A stretch of DNA of 34,145 bases, taken from assembly GCA_900542255.1 (NCBI GenBank), contig UQMR01000022.1, positions 1 through 34,145 on the forward strand, read 5' to 3'. The notes under the pieces are model-generated. The model saw only the letters and a program-made list of their open reading frames with translations, had not been told where the DNA came from and did no database searches. The position numbers and the translations under genes were made by a program. How positions within the stretch are numbered: the stretch's first letter is position 1; each line of letters opens with the position of its first letter. Positions 33,788 to 34,145 of the stretch are shown here, one piece after another. This DNA is from an uncultured Porphyromonadaceae bacterium. Its GTDB lineage: Bacteria > Bacteroidota > Bacteroidia > Bacteroidales > Barnesiellaceae_A.

Positions 33788-33877
33788 TGTCCCTACCTCA
33801 CCTGTGACACGAGCCCGTCTCGCTGCGAGAAGATAGACTACCCGCAGAGAAAATCTATTCACATCTTATCTTCGACC

Positions 33878-34145
33878 TTATGCCGGTTCCTGTGCGTATG
33901 CCAAGACATACTCGTCGCACAAAGAATAGCACACCGTTATGATATGCGGCTCATCATGACCGATACGTGCCGTAAGGCTGCCATGCGGCATCTGCACGAC
34001 AGGCGACAAGGTTATGGCTTGCGAGAAGTCGGCCGCCTCATCGGGATATAACTTATATGCCACCTCTTTGGCAGCCCAACAGATGTGTGCCGCCTCATCC
34101 CTTGCATCGGCCGGCAACTGTTCCAGATCGGCCGGCTGCAAAAAG
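33878..34145 (-). CDS. 4'-phosphopantetheinyl transferase superfamily protein, C-terminal part (partial)
   Basis: The frame is open to the window edge; the in-frame TTG near 34141 is not a start, because the codon before it (TTT) is also open. Near the edge, ICWAAKEVAYKLY is the hallmark W-x-x-KE-x-x-x-K motif of the superfamily, whose Glu and Lys bind Mg and coenzyme A. The remaining ~65 residues (LSPVVQMPHGSLTARIGHDEPHIITVCYSLCDEYVLAYA) fit the C-terminal strands of the second subdomain. Such enzymes attach phosphopantetheine to acyl or peptidyl carrier proteins. The N-terminal half lies outside the window, so the subtype (Sfp-like or other) cannot be decided. Confidence 0.8.
   Translation of the reverse strand, partial: FLQPADLEQLPADARDEAAHICWAAKEVAYKLYPDEAADFSQAITLSPVVQMPHGSLTARIGHDEPHIITVCYSLCDEYVLAYAQEPA

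Larger units (their letters stand above)
33476..33877. other. 402-bp intergenic region with a probable small RNA gene
   Basis: It contains a hairpin after folA (33535-33557), two direct repeats (33578-33597), a full consensus promoter (33686-33715) and a strong terminator (33756-33786). After the terminator, 33787-33877 holds no gene I can support. Confidence 0.6.

Noticed and set aside
1..34145. CRISPR arrays, tRNA or rRNA genes, insertion sequences
   Set aside because: No regularly spaced repeats, no cloverleaf or rRNA-like segments, and no transposase-like reading frames were found. The only MITE-like candidate is the inverted repeat at 24805-24908, reported separately.

Overview
The window is a chromosomal segment from a Bacteroidota organism, most likely an anaerobic member of the Bacteroidales. 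Four things support this: promoters of the phylum-specific TTG / TAnnTTTG type upstream of many genes, two proteins ending in type IX secretion (T9SS) sorting domains, lipoproteins with Bacteroidota-style acidic surface-export signals, and the anaerobic ribonucleotide reductase pair nrdD/nrdG. G+C looks close to half or slightly above. I do not assign a genus. I see no rRNA, tRNA, CRISPR array, prophage or insertion sequence.

Layout. 1-4657 (+): the end of an imelysin-type gene, a lipoprotein di-heme c-type cytochrome of the thiol-oxidoreductase family, and a fused CcsBA system II cytochrome c assembly protein; together they suggest iron/heme handling at the envelope. 4674-7564 (-): nrdD-nrdG. 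7790-8260 (+): folK. 8333-13217 (-): a DUF2723 membrane glycosyltransferase-like protein, a NodB polysaccharide deacetylase and queG. 13542-16199 (-): a 4-alpha-glucanotransferase with two starch-binding modules. 16324-22460 (-): asd, then uvrA overlapping by 4 bp a secreted subtilisin-like T9SS protease. 22769-24747 (+): a 5'-nucleotidase lipoprotein and a HIT-family hydrolase. 24748-25183 is a gene-poor gap with a nested inverted-repeat structure. 25184-28861 (+): a small outer-membrane protein and a large multidomain T9SS cargo protein. 28896-30023 (-): lpxB. 30191-32044 (+): a beta-helix lipoprotein and a DUF695 protein. 32174-33475 (+): thyA-folA. 33686-33787 (+): a canonical promoter followed about 40 bp later by a strong terminator, probably a small RNA gene. 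33878-end (-): a partial phosphopantetheinyl transferase.

Most genes are core metabolism or repair. thyA, folA and folK belong to the same folate/thymidylate network, and nrdD/nrdG supplies the other deoxynucleotides. The least explained elements are the small-RNA candidate at 33.7 kb, the structured inverted repeat at 24.8 kb, the uvrA/secreted-protease overlap, the surface-signal di-heme cytochrome, and the many Bacteroidota O-glycosylation sequons in secreted proteins encoded near a DUF2723 (O-mannosyltransferase-like) gene.

Several start codons were moved downstream of the longest open frame, because the extension ran through a promoter or a neighbouring gene or lacked the family's N-terminus. 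This applies to the DUF2723 gene, the T9SS protease, asd, the nucleotidase, the large T9SS cargo, lpxB, thyA and the deacetylase.
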